Notes under the pieces: model-generated | The model's input: only the letters and a program-made list of their open reading frames with translations | What the model was told of the DNA's origin: nothing | The model's database searches: none | Program-made: the position numbers and the translations under genes | From: Flavobacteriales bacterium | GTDB taxonomy: Bacteria > Bacteroidota > Bacteroidia > Flavobacteriales_F > PHOS-HE28 | Assembly: GCA_020635655.1 (NCBI GenBank) | Contig: JACJZI010000007.1 | Location: 168,724-232,723 of the forward strand | DNA: 64,000 nt | Direction of reading: 5' to 3' | Shown here: one piece after another, positions 26,634 to 33,579 of the stretch | Position numbering within the stretch: position 1 is the stretch's first letter | Layout of the letters: each line of letters starts with the position of its first letter

Positions 26634-27660
26634 GATCCGACTGACCCGCTACAGCAGCGGGGCCGGTTGCGGTTGCAAGATCGCGCCGGGCGTTCTGGAG
26701 AAGATCCTTCAAGGAGGCAGCGCCCCGCTCGATGACCCGAAGCTCCTGGTGGGCTATGGCTCTCGCGATGATGCCGCCGTGTACGACCTTGGCGATGGCA
26801 GTGCAGTGATCAGCACGGTCGATTTCTTTTCGCCCATCGTGGACGATCCACGGGACTTCGGACGGATAGCCGCGGCGAACGCCTTGAGCGATGTGTATGC
26901 CATGGGCGGTCGGCCCATGGTTGCCGTGGCCGTGCTGGGTTGGCCCGTGGAGAAGCTCCCCGCTGAAATGGCCGCGCAGGTGGTCGACGGCGGCAGGCAG
27001 GTCTGTACCGAGGCCGGTATCGTTCTTGCCGGCGGCCACAGCATCGATGCACCCGAGCCCTTCTTCGGACTGGCGGTCACCGGCCACGTGCGCGAAAAGG
27101 AATTGAAGCGGAACGATTCGGCCCGTCCCGGTGATAGCGTGGTCTTGACCCGCCCGATCGGGACCGGTGTTCTGAGCACGGCCCTGAAACGCGGCCTGCT
27201 GGATGCGCATGCGTGCGTCGGCCTGACACAGCATCTCGCCACACTGAACTGGATCGGCGGCCATCTCGGTGGGTTACCATCCGTTACGGCAATGACCGAT
27301 GTGACCGGATTCGGGCTGTTCGGTCATCTGCTGGAGATGTGCGGTCAACGGCTTTCCGTATCGATCGATTGGTCCAGGGTACCGGTGCTCCCAGGGACCA
27401 TCGACCTGGTCCGAGCGGGGTGCTACGCGGATGGCGCGCTCCGGAATTGGAAAAGCTATCATGAACGGATCACCGGTGCTGGTGCCTTGGAACGCATGAT
27501 GCTGGGGAGCGATCCGCAAACCAACGGCGGCCTGCTCATCGCCGTGGACCCGGAGATCGGCCGGTCCGTCCCCGACCTCCTGACCGCGCATGGTATTCCC
27601 CATGAGGTGATCGGTCGGTTCAGCGAACGTGCCGGGAATGTCGTGTTGGAGGTGAAGTGA
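26620..27660 (+). CDS. selD: Selenophosphate synthetase (selenide, water dikinase)
   Basis: The 346-residue product makes selenophosphate from selenide and ATP. The catalytic pair is present at the same positions as in E. coli: Cys17 and Lys20 in GAGCGCKI. Cys17 is encoded by TGC, so this is not a selenoprotein. The ATP-binding glycine-rich stretch and the aminoimidazole ribonucleotide synthetase-like fold are evident (DVTGFGLFGH, NGGLLIAV). The ATG at 26620 lies within the end of mnmH. With mnmH as the direct partner, the likely use of selenium is tRNA modification; no selA or selB is in the window. Confidence 0.95.
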   Translation: MPDNEIRLTRYSSGAGCGCKIAPGVLEKILQGGSAPLDDPKLLVGYGSRDDAAVYDLGDGSAVISTVDFFSPIVDDPRDFGRIAAANALSDVYAMGGRPMVAVAVLGWPVEKLPAEMAAQVVDGGRQVCTEAGIVLAGGHSIDAPEPFFGLAVTGHVREKELKRNDSARPGDSVVLTRPIGTGVLSTALKRGLLDAHACVGLTQHLATLNWIGGHLGGLPSVTAMTDVTGFGLFGHLLEMCGQRLSVSIDWSRVPVLPGTIDLVRAGCYADGALRNWKSYHERITGAGALERMMLGSDPQTNGGLLIAVDPEIGRSVPDLLTAHGIPHEVIGRFSERAGNVVLEVK

Positions 27661-27751
27661 CCGCCGCACGTCGCCTCGGTGCGATGAAGACGACCGGGCC
27701 ATTCGAATATCGGCACCATCACGGCGGGTCAGTTACAATTTCAAGTCTGGT

Positions 27752-27759
27752 TAACTTTG
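27752..27759 (+). promoter_or_regulatory. Candidate -7 box TAACTTTG
   Basis: Perfect match to TAnnTTTG in an AT-rich patch, 51 bp before the ATG of the basic DNA-binding-like protein, leaving a 5' leader of about 45 bases. Confidence 0.55.
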
Positions 27760-27810
27760 CTCCCGACCCGCGAACACCCTGCGAATATCGAACCTGCCAA
27801 AATCACGAGT

Positions 27811-28359
27811 ATGCCTAAAAAGCGATTTTCAGAAAAGGACATCCAGGAGCTTCTTGGCCATTACAGGGCGGAGAGGCGCAAACTGATCTTCCAACTGGAC
27901 GAGGTCCGGCGCACGATCAAGCAACTGCGTGGCATCACGCCATCGGACGGCACAAAGACCCGAAGCACCAGGAGCGGAACGGGCCCGGCAAGGAGGGGGC
28001 GCAAACCTGGCCGCAAGAAAAAACGCACCATCAAGGAAGGCGGGTATCGCCTGAACGATTGGGACACTGCAGTGGTCAACGCGATCAAGACCACGGGACG
28101 CCTTCTGCCCAAGGCCGACCTGCTGGAAAACCTGAAGAAATGGGCGGCGAAGAATGCACCCAGGACCCCGGCCGCCGAGGTCGAGGCCCATCTCACCCGT
28201 TCCTTGCAGAAGCTCAGCGGAAAACGCGGCGTCCTTGGCAAACACCACACCGGTCTTCGCCGTGGCTTCCATTACGGCCTCAAGGAGTGGTTCTTCAATA
28301 CCAGCGGCAAGCTGCGCCGTGCACATCTGGACAAGCTCGTCCTGACCTCGAAAGGCTGA
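27811..28359 (+). CDS. Basic protein with AT-hook-like tract, probable DNA-binding
   Basis: The 182-residue product has a short helical N-terminus (SEKDIQELLGHYRAERRKLI), a very basic central tract with an AT-hook-like core (RRGRKPGRKKKR, about residues 66-80), and a C-terminal helical region (about 85-180) with a winged-helix feel (NDWDTAVVNAIKTTGRLLPK, then RRGFHYGLKEWFF). It may be a nucleoid-associated or regulatory protein, but no named family is recognised. The ATG at 27811 is chosen since the upstream frame is outside the promoter and not basic. It has its own promoter and terminator, so it is monocistronic and probably well expressed. Confidence 0.75.
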   Translation: MPKKRFSEKDIQELLGHYRAERRKLIFQLDEVRRTIKQLRGITPSDGTKTRSTRSGTGPARRGRKPGRKKKRTIKEGGYRLNDWDTAVVNAIKTTGRLLPKADLLENLKKWAAKNAPRTPAAEVEAHLTRSLQKLSGKRGVLGKHHTGLRRGFHYGLKEWFFNTSGKLRRAHLDKLVLTSKG

Positions 28360-28378
28360 GGGACAATGGACCAATGGG

Positions 28379-28405
28379 AAGGGGGGCGATGGTCCCCCTT
28401 TTTCT
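28379..28405 (+). terminator. Rho-independent terminator
   Basis: A GC stem (AAGGGGG / CCCCCTT) is followed by TTTTTCTTT, just after the basic protein gene. Confidence 0.75.
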
Positions 28406-28446
28406 TTGCACCATGATCCTCCCGCAGGCAACGCAAATGCCTTGCG

Positions 28447-28454
28447 TAACTTCC
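28447..28454 (+). promoter_or_regulatory. Candidate -7 box TAACTTCC
   Basis: Degenerate match to TAnnTTTG, 20 bp before the universal stress protein ATG and just after a terminator. Confidence 0.35.
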
Positions 28455-28474
28455 CACCTTCCTCACGCCCGACA

Positions 28475-28918
28475 ATGAAGAACATCCTTGCCCCCGTCGA
28501 TCTCTCTCCCATTTCCGATACGGTCCTGGAACAAGCCGGCACATTGGCCAAAGCATCGGGTGCCAAGGTCTGGATCGTTCATGTGGCCGCGCCCGATCCG
28601 GATTTCGTCGGCTTCTCGACCGGACCACGATATGTGCGTGAGCATCGCGCGGACACCTTGCGCCACGAACACACCGAGATCCAAGCCATGGCGGACCGCC
28701 TGCGTGCACAAGGGATGGATGCCGAAGGGCTCCTGGTGCAGGGTCCCACCACGGAAACATTGCTGGAGGAGGCCGAACGTCTCAAGGTCGACATGATCGT
28801 GATGGGATCGCACGGGCGCGGTGCCCTGTTCAAGGCGCTTGTCGGCAGCGTCTGCGAACAGGTGCTGGGAAGCGCGCGCATCCCTGTGCTCATCATTCCG
28901 TCCACCGAGCGGCAATGA
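28475..28918 (+). CDS. Universal stress protein (UspA family)
   Basis: The 147-residue product is a single Usp domain. It begins MKNILAPVDLS and has the ATP-binding loop G-x2-G-x9-G-S (MGSHGRGALFKALVGS) followed by PVLIIP at the C-terminus, so it should bind ATP. Usp proteins modulate stress survival through unknown partners. Its stop overlaps the ATG of the sugar dehydrogenase-like gene (ATGA), so the two are translationally coupled. Confidence 0.93.
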   Translation: MKNILAPVDLSPISDTVLEQAGTLAKASGAKVWIVHVAAPDPDFVGFSTGPRYVREHRADTLRHEHTEIQAMADRLRAQGMDAEGLLVQGPTTETLLEEAERLKVDMIVMGSHGRGALFKALVGSVCEQVLGSARIPVLIIPSTERQ

Positions 28919-30057
28919 GGTCCATGCCGCCAGGGACCGGAACGACCTGCACCGCCCTCTTCCTGATCGCATGGGCCTGTGGTGGTTCGGTTTGCATGCC
29001 TGCGCTCCGCGGCGGCGATCCCCGATTGGAGGATGTCCGGTTGCCACCCGGATTCTCCATCCACCTGTATGCGGATAGCGTGGACAATGCCCGTGCGATG
29101 TGCTGGGGGGACGCGGGAACCTTGTTCGTTGGTTCGCGGGATGCAGGGCTCGTACATGCCTTGCGGGACACCAACGGCGACGGGACGCCCGATCGCCGAT
29201 GGACGATCGCACATGACCTGAAGATGCCGGCTGGCGTGGCTTTTCACGACGGTGCCTTGTACGTCTCGGCCGTTGACCGTATCCTGCGCTTCGACGCCAT
29301 CGAGCAACACCTCGATGATCCGCCGGACCCGGTCGTGGTCACCGACCAATATCCCACCGAGACCCATCATGGATGGAAGTTCATTGCGTTCGGGCCTGAC
29401 GGTCTTTTGTACGTCCCCGTGGGTGCACCGTGCAACATCTGTGAAAGTGAGGACCCGATCTACGCCAGCATCACCCGGATCAGGCCCGATGGCAGCGGTC
29501 GGGAGATCGTGGCCCGTGGAGTGCGCAATACCGTGGGGTTCGACTGGTCCCCGGAGGATTCCACCTGCTGGTTCACTGACAACGGCCGGGATTGGGCAGG
29601 CGACGACCGTCCGAACGACGAGCTCGATCATCTGACAGCGGTGGGCCAGCATTTCGGATACCCCTACTGCCATGAAGGGGATTGGCCGGACCCGGAGTTC
29701 GGGAAGGGGCATGACTGCGCGGACTTCGTACCGCCGGCCGCGAAGCTGGGACCGCACGTGGCGGCACTCGGCATGCGCTTTTACAGGGGTACCCGGTTCC
29801 CGGAGAAGTACCGTCATGCCATTTTCATCGCCGAACACGGCAGCTGGAACCGCAGCACACCCATCGGCTACCGGATCGCCGTGGCGTTCCCCAAGGCGGA
29901 CGGCACCGCTGACACGGAGGTATTTGCCGAAGGCTGGCTGCAGGGGAACCGTGCCTGGGGCCGACCCGTGGACGTGCTGAACACGCCCGACGGCGATCTG
30001 CTGGTGAGCGACGATGCCGCCGGCGTCATTTACCGGATCACCTATACCGGTCCATAG
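28915..30057 (+). CDS. PQQ-dependent sugar dehydrogenase-like beta-propeller, exported
   Basis: The 380-residue product has an N-terminal hydrophobic export signal (TCTALFLIAWACGGSVC; a lipobox-like Cys is possible) and a six-bladed propeller of the glucose/sorbosone dehydrogenase family. Diagnostic stretches are LPPGFSIHLYAD, HHGWKFIAFGPDGLLYVPVG, and RNTVGFDWSPE with WFTDNGRDW. It would oxidise an aldose in the periplasm with PQQ as cofactor, but no PQQ synthesis gene is in the window, and some family members lack the cofactor. Start overlaps the universal stress protein gene. It converges on the PAP2 gene with two bases between stops. Confidence 0.85.
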   Translation: MRSMPPGTGTTCTALFLIAWACGGSVCMPALRGGDPRLEDVRLPPGFSIHLYADSVDNARAMCWGDAGTLFVGSRDAGLVHALRDTNGDGTPDRRWTIAHDLKMPAGVAFHDGALYVSAVDRILRFDAIEQHLDDPPDPVVVTDQYPTETHHGWKFIAFGPDGLLYVPVGAPCNICESEDPIYASITRIRPDGSGREIVARGVRNTVGFDWSPEDSTCWFTDNGRDWAGDDRPNDELDHLTAVGQHFGYPYCHEGDWPDPEFGKGHDCADFVPPAAKLGPHVAALGMRFYRGTRFPEKYRHAIFIAEHGSWNRSTPIGYRIAVAFPKADGTADTEVFAEGWLQGNRAWGRPVDVLNTPDGDLLVSDDAAGVIYRITYTGP

Positions 30058-30059
30058 GA

Positions 30060-30713
30060 CTACCCCGACCGCCGCAGCGGACGGTGGTCCAGCCAGGCTC
30101 GACCACTGAACGCCGAGAGATACAGCCAATAGAACGCGAGCAGCGTCACGATGGTGCCGATCGTCCCTCCGGCCAGGATATCCCCGGTGAAGTGTTCGGA
30201 CAGGTAGACCCGCGTGAACGCGAGACCTGCGGCGATCACCGCCCACACCGGTCCGCTCCATCGGCGACCATCGATCACCGCCAAAGCCAGACACAAACTG
30301 AACGCAGTGGCGGAGTGGCCCGAGGGGAAACTGAAGTGATGAGCGAGCATCACCCCGCTCACCAGCTTCACCTGCGGCATGCGGTCCAGGAACTCCGCGG
30401 GGCGATCAAGGTCGGCGAACACATTGTGCTTGAGCAGCTGCACCACCAAGCCGCTCACGGCGGCGGGAACACCCACCATCAGCACCTGCCGCCAACGACC
30501 GATGAACAGGAGCAAGACCGCCACCAGCGCGGGCATCAGACCGTCCGCGACATTGGTCGAGAAGCGCATCCAGGGATCCAACCAGACCGGATGCTCCATG
30601 TTCACTGCGACGTGCAACCCCAGCTTGCCGTAGCACACCAGGCCAATGAGCGCCGGGACCGCCAGCAGGGCCGCGGTCGACAGGAATAGCAGCACGTTCC
30701 CCCGGCGGTGCAT
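30060..30713 (-). CDS. PAP2 family membrane phosphatase
   Basis: The 217-residue product is an integral membrane phosphatase with about five or six helices. The three PAP2 motifs are visible: KHNVFADLDRP (motif 1, with eight residues between Lys and Arg-Pro), PSGHSATAFS (motif 2), and TRVYLSEHFTGD (motif 3, with the nucleophilic His). Candidate substrates are undecaprenyl pyrophosphate, phosphatidic acid or lipid A; the sequence does not decide. The ATG at 30713 is chosen because a perfect -7 box lies 5 bp upstream; a longer frame would overlap the divergent gene. Confidence 0.9.
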   Translation of the reverse strand: MHRRGNVLLFLSTAALLAVPALIGLVCYGKLGLHVAVNMEHPVWLDPWMRFSTNVADGLMPALVAVLLLFIGRWRQVLMVGVPAAVSGLVVQLLKHNVFADLDRPAEFLDRMPQVKLVSGVMLAHHFSFPSGHSATAFSLCLALAVIDGRRWSGPVWAVIAAGLAFTRVYLSEHFTGDILAGGTIGTIVTLLAFYWLYLSAFSGRAWLDHRPLRRSG

Positions 30714-30718
30714 GCGCC

Positions 30719-30726
30719 CAAATGTA
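30719..30726 (-). promoter_or_regulatory. Candidate -7 box TACATTTG, 5 bp before the PAP2 ATG
   Basis: Perfect match to TAnnTTTG on the minus strand, reading from 30726 to 30719. It predicts a leaderless PAP2 mRNA and shares a 48-bp spacer with the divergent promoter. Confidence 0.6.
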
Positions 30727-30748
30727 GACGGACCCATTGGTGGGACCG

Positions 30749-30756
30749 TAATTTTG
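30749..30756 (+). promoter_or_regulatory. Candidate -7 box TAATTTTG, 5 bp before ATG
   Basis: Perfect match to TAnnTTTG with the same 5-bp distance to ATG as its divergent twin. Confidence 0.6.
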
Positions 30757-30761
30757 GGGCC

Positions 30762-31910
30762 ATGTGCACCCGTTCGACCGTTCTCGTGCTTGCGGCCGCG
30801 CTCCTCGGTGGCCCTGCGCGCGCGCAGGGCCTCGATCTGATGTATGGGGGGGCCACCGGGGAATTCTGTGCGGGGGCGGTGAGCAACGCGTCCGGCTACC
30901 GCCTGGCCGCCACCCGCTTCGATCGCACGGCCGGCCGCCATCTGGCATGGCTATGCGATGTGAACAACAGTGGTGCCCAGATCCAAGGAAGCGAGGTCGC
31001 CCTGCCCCAACGCGTGTTCCTCCATGCGATCGCATCGGCTCCAGCCGGTGGGACCTATCTGCTGGGCAGTTGGATCATCAATGGTCGCGACGATCATGAT
31101 GCGTTCCTCGCGCGCCTCGGTTCGTCGAATGCGGTCCTGTGGACGGCCACGGAGGACCTGCCCGGCGACCAGCAATTGAACGGCATGGTGGTACTGCCCG
31201 ATGGAAGCGTGATCGCCACCGGTGTGGAGCGCACCACCATGAAGCACGATGTGCTCGTGATGCGATTCGATGTGAACGGCGGTGTGACCTGGCGAACGAC
31301 GATGGGGACCGGCCTGGACGAAGAGGGCCATGCGGTCGCCGCGGATGCCAACGGTGTGATCGTGGTGGGCCGGCAGATGAACTTCGGCAACACGAGCGAC
31401 GCCTATCTCGCACGTCTCGACCTGGATGGCAATGTGGAATGGGAGTCGAGCTGGGGGGGCATCCGGGACGAAGGGTTCCGGGCCGTCACCTCAACGGCAA
31501 GCGGTCACTTCGTGGCGGCCGGCTTCTCCGACAGTTACGGGGACACCACCTACCTCGGTCATCGCTACCGGCATGCCTGGCTGATGGGTCTGCAGGCCAA
31601 TGGCGATACCCTGTGGACGCGCGCCATCGGCGATACCCTGTTCGATCATGCCGCCTTCGCGGTCAGCGAGCGCTCCGATGGCGATCTGTTCCTGGCCGGC
31701 GAACGACGCAATGGCGCCGATCGTGACGGGTTGTTGATCCGCGCCGATGCCCTCGGGAACCCGATCTGGGAACGTGTGATCGACCACGGCCCCTATGATC
31801 ACCTGGGGCAGGTCATGGCCCTGCCATCGGGGGTCCTGGCGACCGGATGGAGCCTGAACGACGAGGGGCACCAGGTCTGGTTGGTGCGGCGGGACGCTTC
31901 GGGGAACTAA
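30762..31910 (+). CDS. Exported beta-propeller-like repeat protein without sorting domain
   Basis: The 382-residue product has a signal peptide (LVLAAALLGGPARAQ) followed by about seven repeats of propeller type, such as TYLLGSWIINGRDDHDAFLARL, close to SBBP and delta-60 repeats (GVIVVGRQMNFGNTSDAYLARL, GHFVAAGFSD). Unlike the other repeat proteins here, it stops right after the last repeat (VWLVRRDASGN) with no T9SS domain, so it is either periplasmic or secreted by another signal, or its gene was shortened. The ATG at 30762 is set by the signal peptide and the -7 box 5 bp upstream. Confidence 0.75.
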   Translation: MCTRSTVLVLAAALLGGPARAQGLDLMYGGATGEFCAGAVSNASGYRLAATRFDRTAGRHLAWLCDVNNSGAQIQGSEVALPQRVFLHAIASAPAGGTYLLGSWIINGRDDHDAFLARLGSSNAVLWTATEDLPGDQQLNGMVVLPDGSVIATGVERTTMKHDVLVMRFDVNGGVTWRTTMGTGLDEEGHAVAADANGVIVVGRQMNFGNTSDAYLARLDLDGNVEWESSWGGIRDEGFRAVTSTASGHFVAAGFSDSYGDTTYLGHRYRHAWLMGLQANGDTLWTRAIGDTLFDHAAFAVSERSDGDLFLAGERRNGADRDGLLIRADALGNPIWERVIDHGPYDHLGQVMALPSGVLATGWSLNDEGHQVWLVRRDASGN

Positions 31911-31947
31911 GCACGACCGCGGACGGATCGCACGGACCGCTCCATCC

Positions 31948-33045
31948 TCACACGTTGAAGAGGAAGTGCATCACATCCCCGTCCTGCACCACGTACTCCT
32001 TCCCTTCCGTGCGCAACTTCCCTGCTGAGCGTGCGGCCGCCTCCCCGCCCAGCGCTATGAAGTCCTCGTAGCTCATGACCTCGGCGCGGATGAAGCCCTT
32101 CTCAAAATCGGTGTGGATCACGCCCGCCGCCTGTGGGGCGGTGTCACCGACATGGATGGTCCAGGCGCGCACCTCCTTCTCCCCTGCTGTGAAGTAGGTC
32201 TGCAGCTTCAGCAACCGGTATGCCGCCCGGATCATCTTGTTGACGCCGGGCTCGTCCAGGCCCAGGTCCGCCAGGAACAACGTCCGTTCCTCCGGGGTGT
32301 CCAGGGCGGCGATCTCCGCCTCGATGGCGGCGGTCACCATGATCACCTCCGCGTTCTCATGCTTTACGGCCTCCCTGACGCGCTCCACATGGACATTGCC
32401 CACGCCGGCACTGCGCTCGTCCACGTTGCAGACATAGAGCACGGGTTTCGTGGTGAGCAATTGGAACTCGCTCACCAGTCCGGGATCATCGTTCGACGTG
32501 ATGGCCGCGCGCGCGCTCCGGCCCTTCAACAGATGGTCCTTGATGCGGGTCAGCAGGTCGTACCGCTTCTTGGCGTCCTTGTCACCCGTCGTGGCCTGCT
32601 TCTGCACCTTGGCGATGCGCGCCTCCACCGTCTCCAGGTCCTTCAGTTGGAGTTCGATGTCGATCACCTCCTTGTCACGGACCGGGTCGATGCTGCCATC
32701 GACATGCACCACGTTCGGGTCGTCGAAGCAGCGCAGCACGTGCAGGATCGCGTCGCACTCGCGGATGTTGCCCAGGAACTGATTGCCCAGCCCCTCGCCT
32801 TTGCTCGCACCCTTCACCAGGCCGGCGATATCCACGATCTCCACCGTGGTCGGCACGACGCGCTGTGGCTTGACGATGGCCGCCAGTTTGTTCAGCCGCT
32901 CGTCCGGAACGGTGATCGTTCCCACATTGGGTTCGATGGTACAGAAGGGGAAATTGGCCGCCTGGGCCTTCGCATTGCTCAAACAGTTGAACAGCGTGCT
33001 CTTGCCCACGTTGGGCAGCCCGACGATGCCGCATTTCAATCCCAT
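31948..33045 (-). CDS. ychF: Redox-regulated ribosome-binding ATPase YchF (Obg family)
   Basis: The 365-residue product is the highly conserved cytoplasmic ATPase that binds 50S ribosomes and affects translation and oxidative stress response. P-loop GLPNVGKST at residues 8-16; other G motifs include DIAGLVKGASKGEGLGNQFL; the C-terminal TGS domain ends in VQDGDVMHFLFNV as expected. The ATG at 33045 is the family start; the longer frame upstream is spurious because it overlaps the divergent small membrane protein gene. Confidence 0.97.
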   Translation of the reverse strand: MGLKCGIVGLPNVGKSTLFNCLSNAKAQAANFPFCTIEPNVGTITVPDERLNKLAAIVKPQRVVPTTVEIVDIAGLVKGASKGEGLGNQFLGNIRECDAILHVLRCFDDPNVVHVDGSIDPVRDKEVIDIELQLKDLETVEARIAKVQKQATTGDKDAKKRYDLLTRIKDHLLKGRSARAAITSNDDPGLVSEFQLLTTKPVLYVCNVDERSAGVGNVHVERVREAVKHENAEVIMVTAAIEAEIAALDTPEERTLFLADLGLDEPGVNKMIRAAYRLLKLQTYFTAGEKEVRAWTIHVGDTAPQAAGVIHTDFEKGFIRAEVMSYEDFIALGGEAAARSAGKLRTEGKEYVVQDGDVMHFLFNV

Positions 33046-33063
33046 GGTCCCTTGGATCGGCCG

Positions 33064-33071
33064 CGAATGTA
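33064..33071 (-). promoter_or_regulatory. Candidate -7 box TACATTCG for ychF
   Basis: One mismatch to TAnnTTTG, reading from 33071 to 33064, 18 bp before the ychF ATG. Confidence 0.45.
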
Positions 33072-33116
33072 GCAGGCTTCCGAGGAGGAAGCTCTGCGCC
33101 GGATCCGGCCGGCCGG

Positions 33117-33124
33117 TACTTTCG
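33117..33124 (+). promoter_or_regulatory. Candidate -7 box TACTTTCG, 4 bp before ATG
   Basis: One mismatch to TAnnTTTG, 4 bp before the start of the small membrane protein gene. Confidence 0.5.
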
Positions 33125-33128
33125 CGCC

Positions 33129-33365
33129 ATGGAACAACTGCCGCAATTGATCGGTGCCGGGCTGCTCCTGCTGGGCTATGCACTTTCTCAGACCGGCCGG
33201 ATCCGGGGTGATGCGCTTACCTACCTGGTGTTGAACGCCCTGGGCTCCCTGCTGCTCTTGATCGACGCCGTGCGTGCCCTGCAATGGGGCTTCATCATCC
33301 TTGAGGCGGCCTGGTTCCTCTTCTCATTACCCGGCATCTACCGGTCGTTTTCCGGCAGGAACTGA
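33129..33365 (+). CDS. CBU_0592-type small membrane protein
   Basis: The 78-residue product has three hydrophobic segments (about 7-20, 31-46, 50-70) with LLLLGYALSQTGRI and LNALGSLLLLIDA, the pattern of the CBU_0592 family of short inner-membrane proteins of unknown function. It is divergent from ychF with an 83-bp shared region. Confidence 0.75.
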   Translation: MEQLPQLIGAGLLLLGYALSQTGRIRGDALTYLVLNALGSLLLLIDAVRALQWGFIILEAAWFLFSLPGIYRSFSGRN

Positions 33366-33544
33366 CCGCCTCTCCTGCCAGATCGGCGCTTGTGATCACA
33401 TATCCGATCTCTTGCAATGGCCCATCTGTGTCCTTCCGTCCCTTTGGGCCCGGAGGCAGGGTTGTTGACCCTCGTGCTCACGATACACAGGTCCGGAGGT
33501 CATGGTTGTGACCAAAGTACCTGCACATCGAAGGGGGATCGGGT

Positions 33545-33552
33545 TATCTTGC
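33545..33552 (+). promoter_or_regulatory. Candidate -7 box TATCTTGC
   Basis: Near match to TAnnTTTG, 27 bp before the M43 protease ATG. The rest of the gap 33366-33579 shows nothing I can name. Confidence 0.3.
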
Positions 33553-33579
33553 ACGTCGAAATCCCGATCAGCTCAGATC

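Noticed and set aside
26620..26690. Possible selenocysteine in SelD
   Set aside because: The catalytic residue is encoded by TGC and the next Cys by TGC as well, so there is no in-frame TGA.
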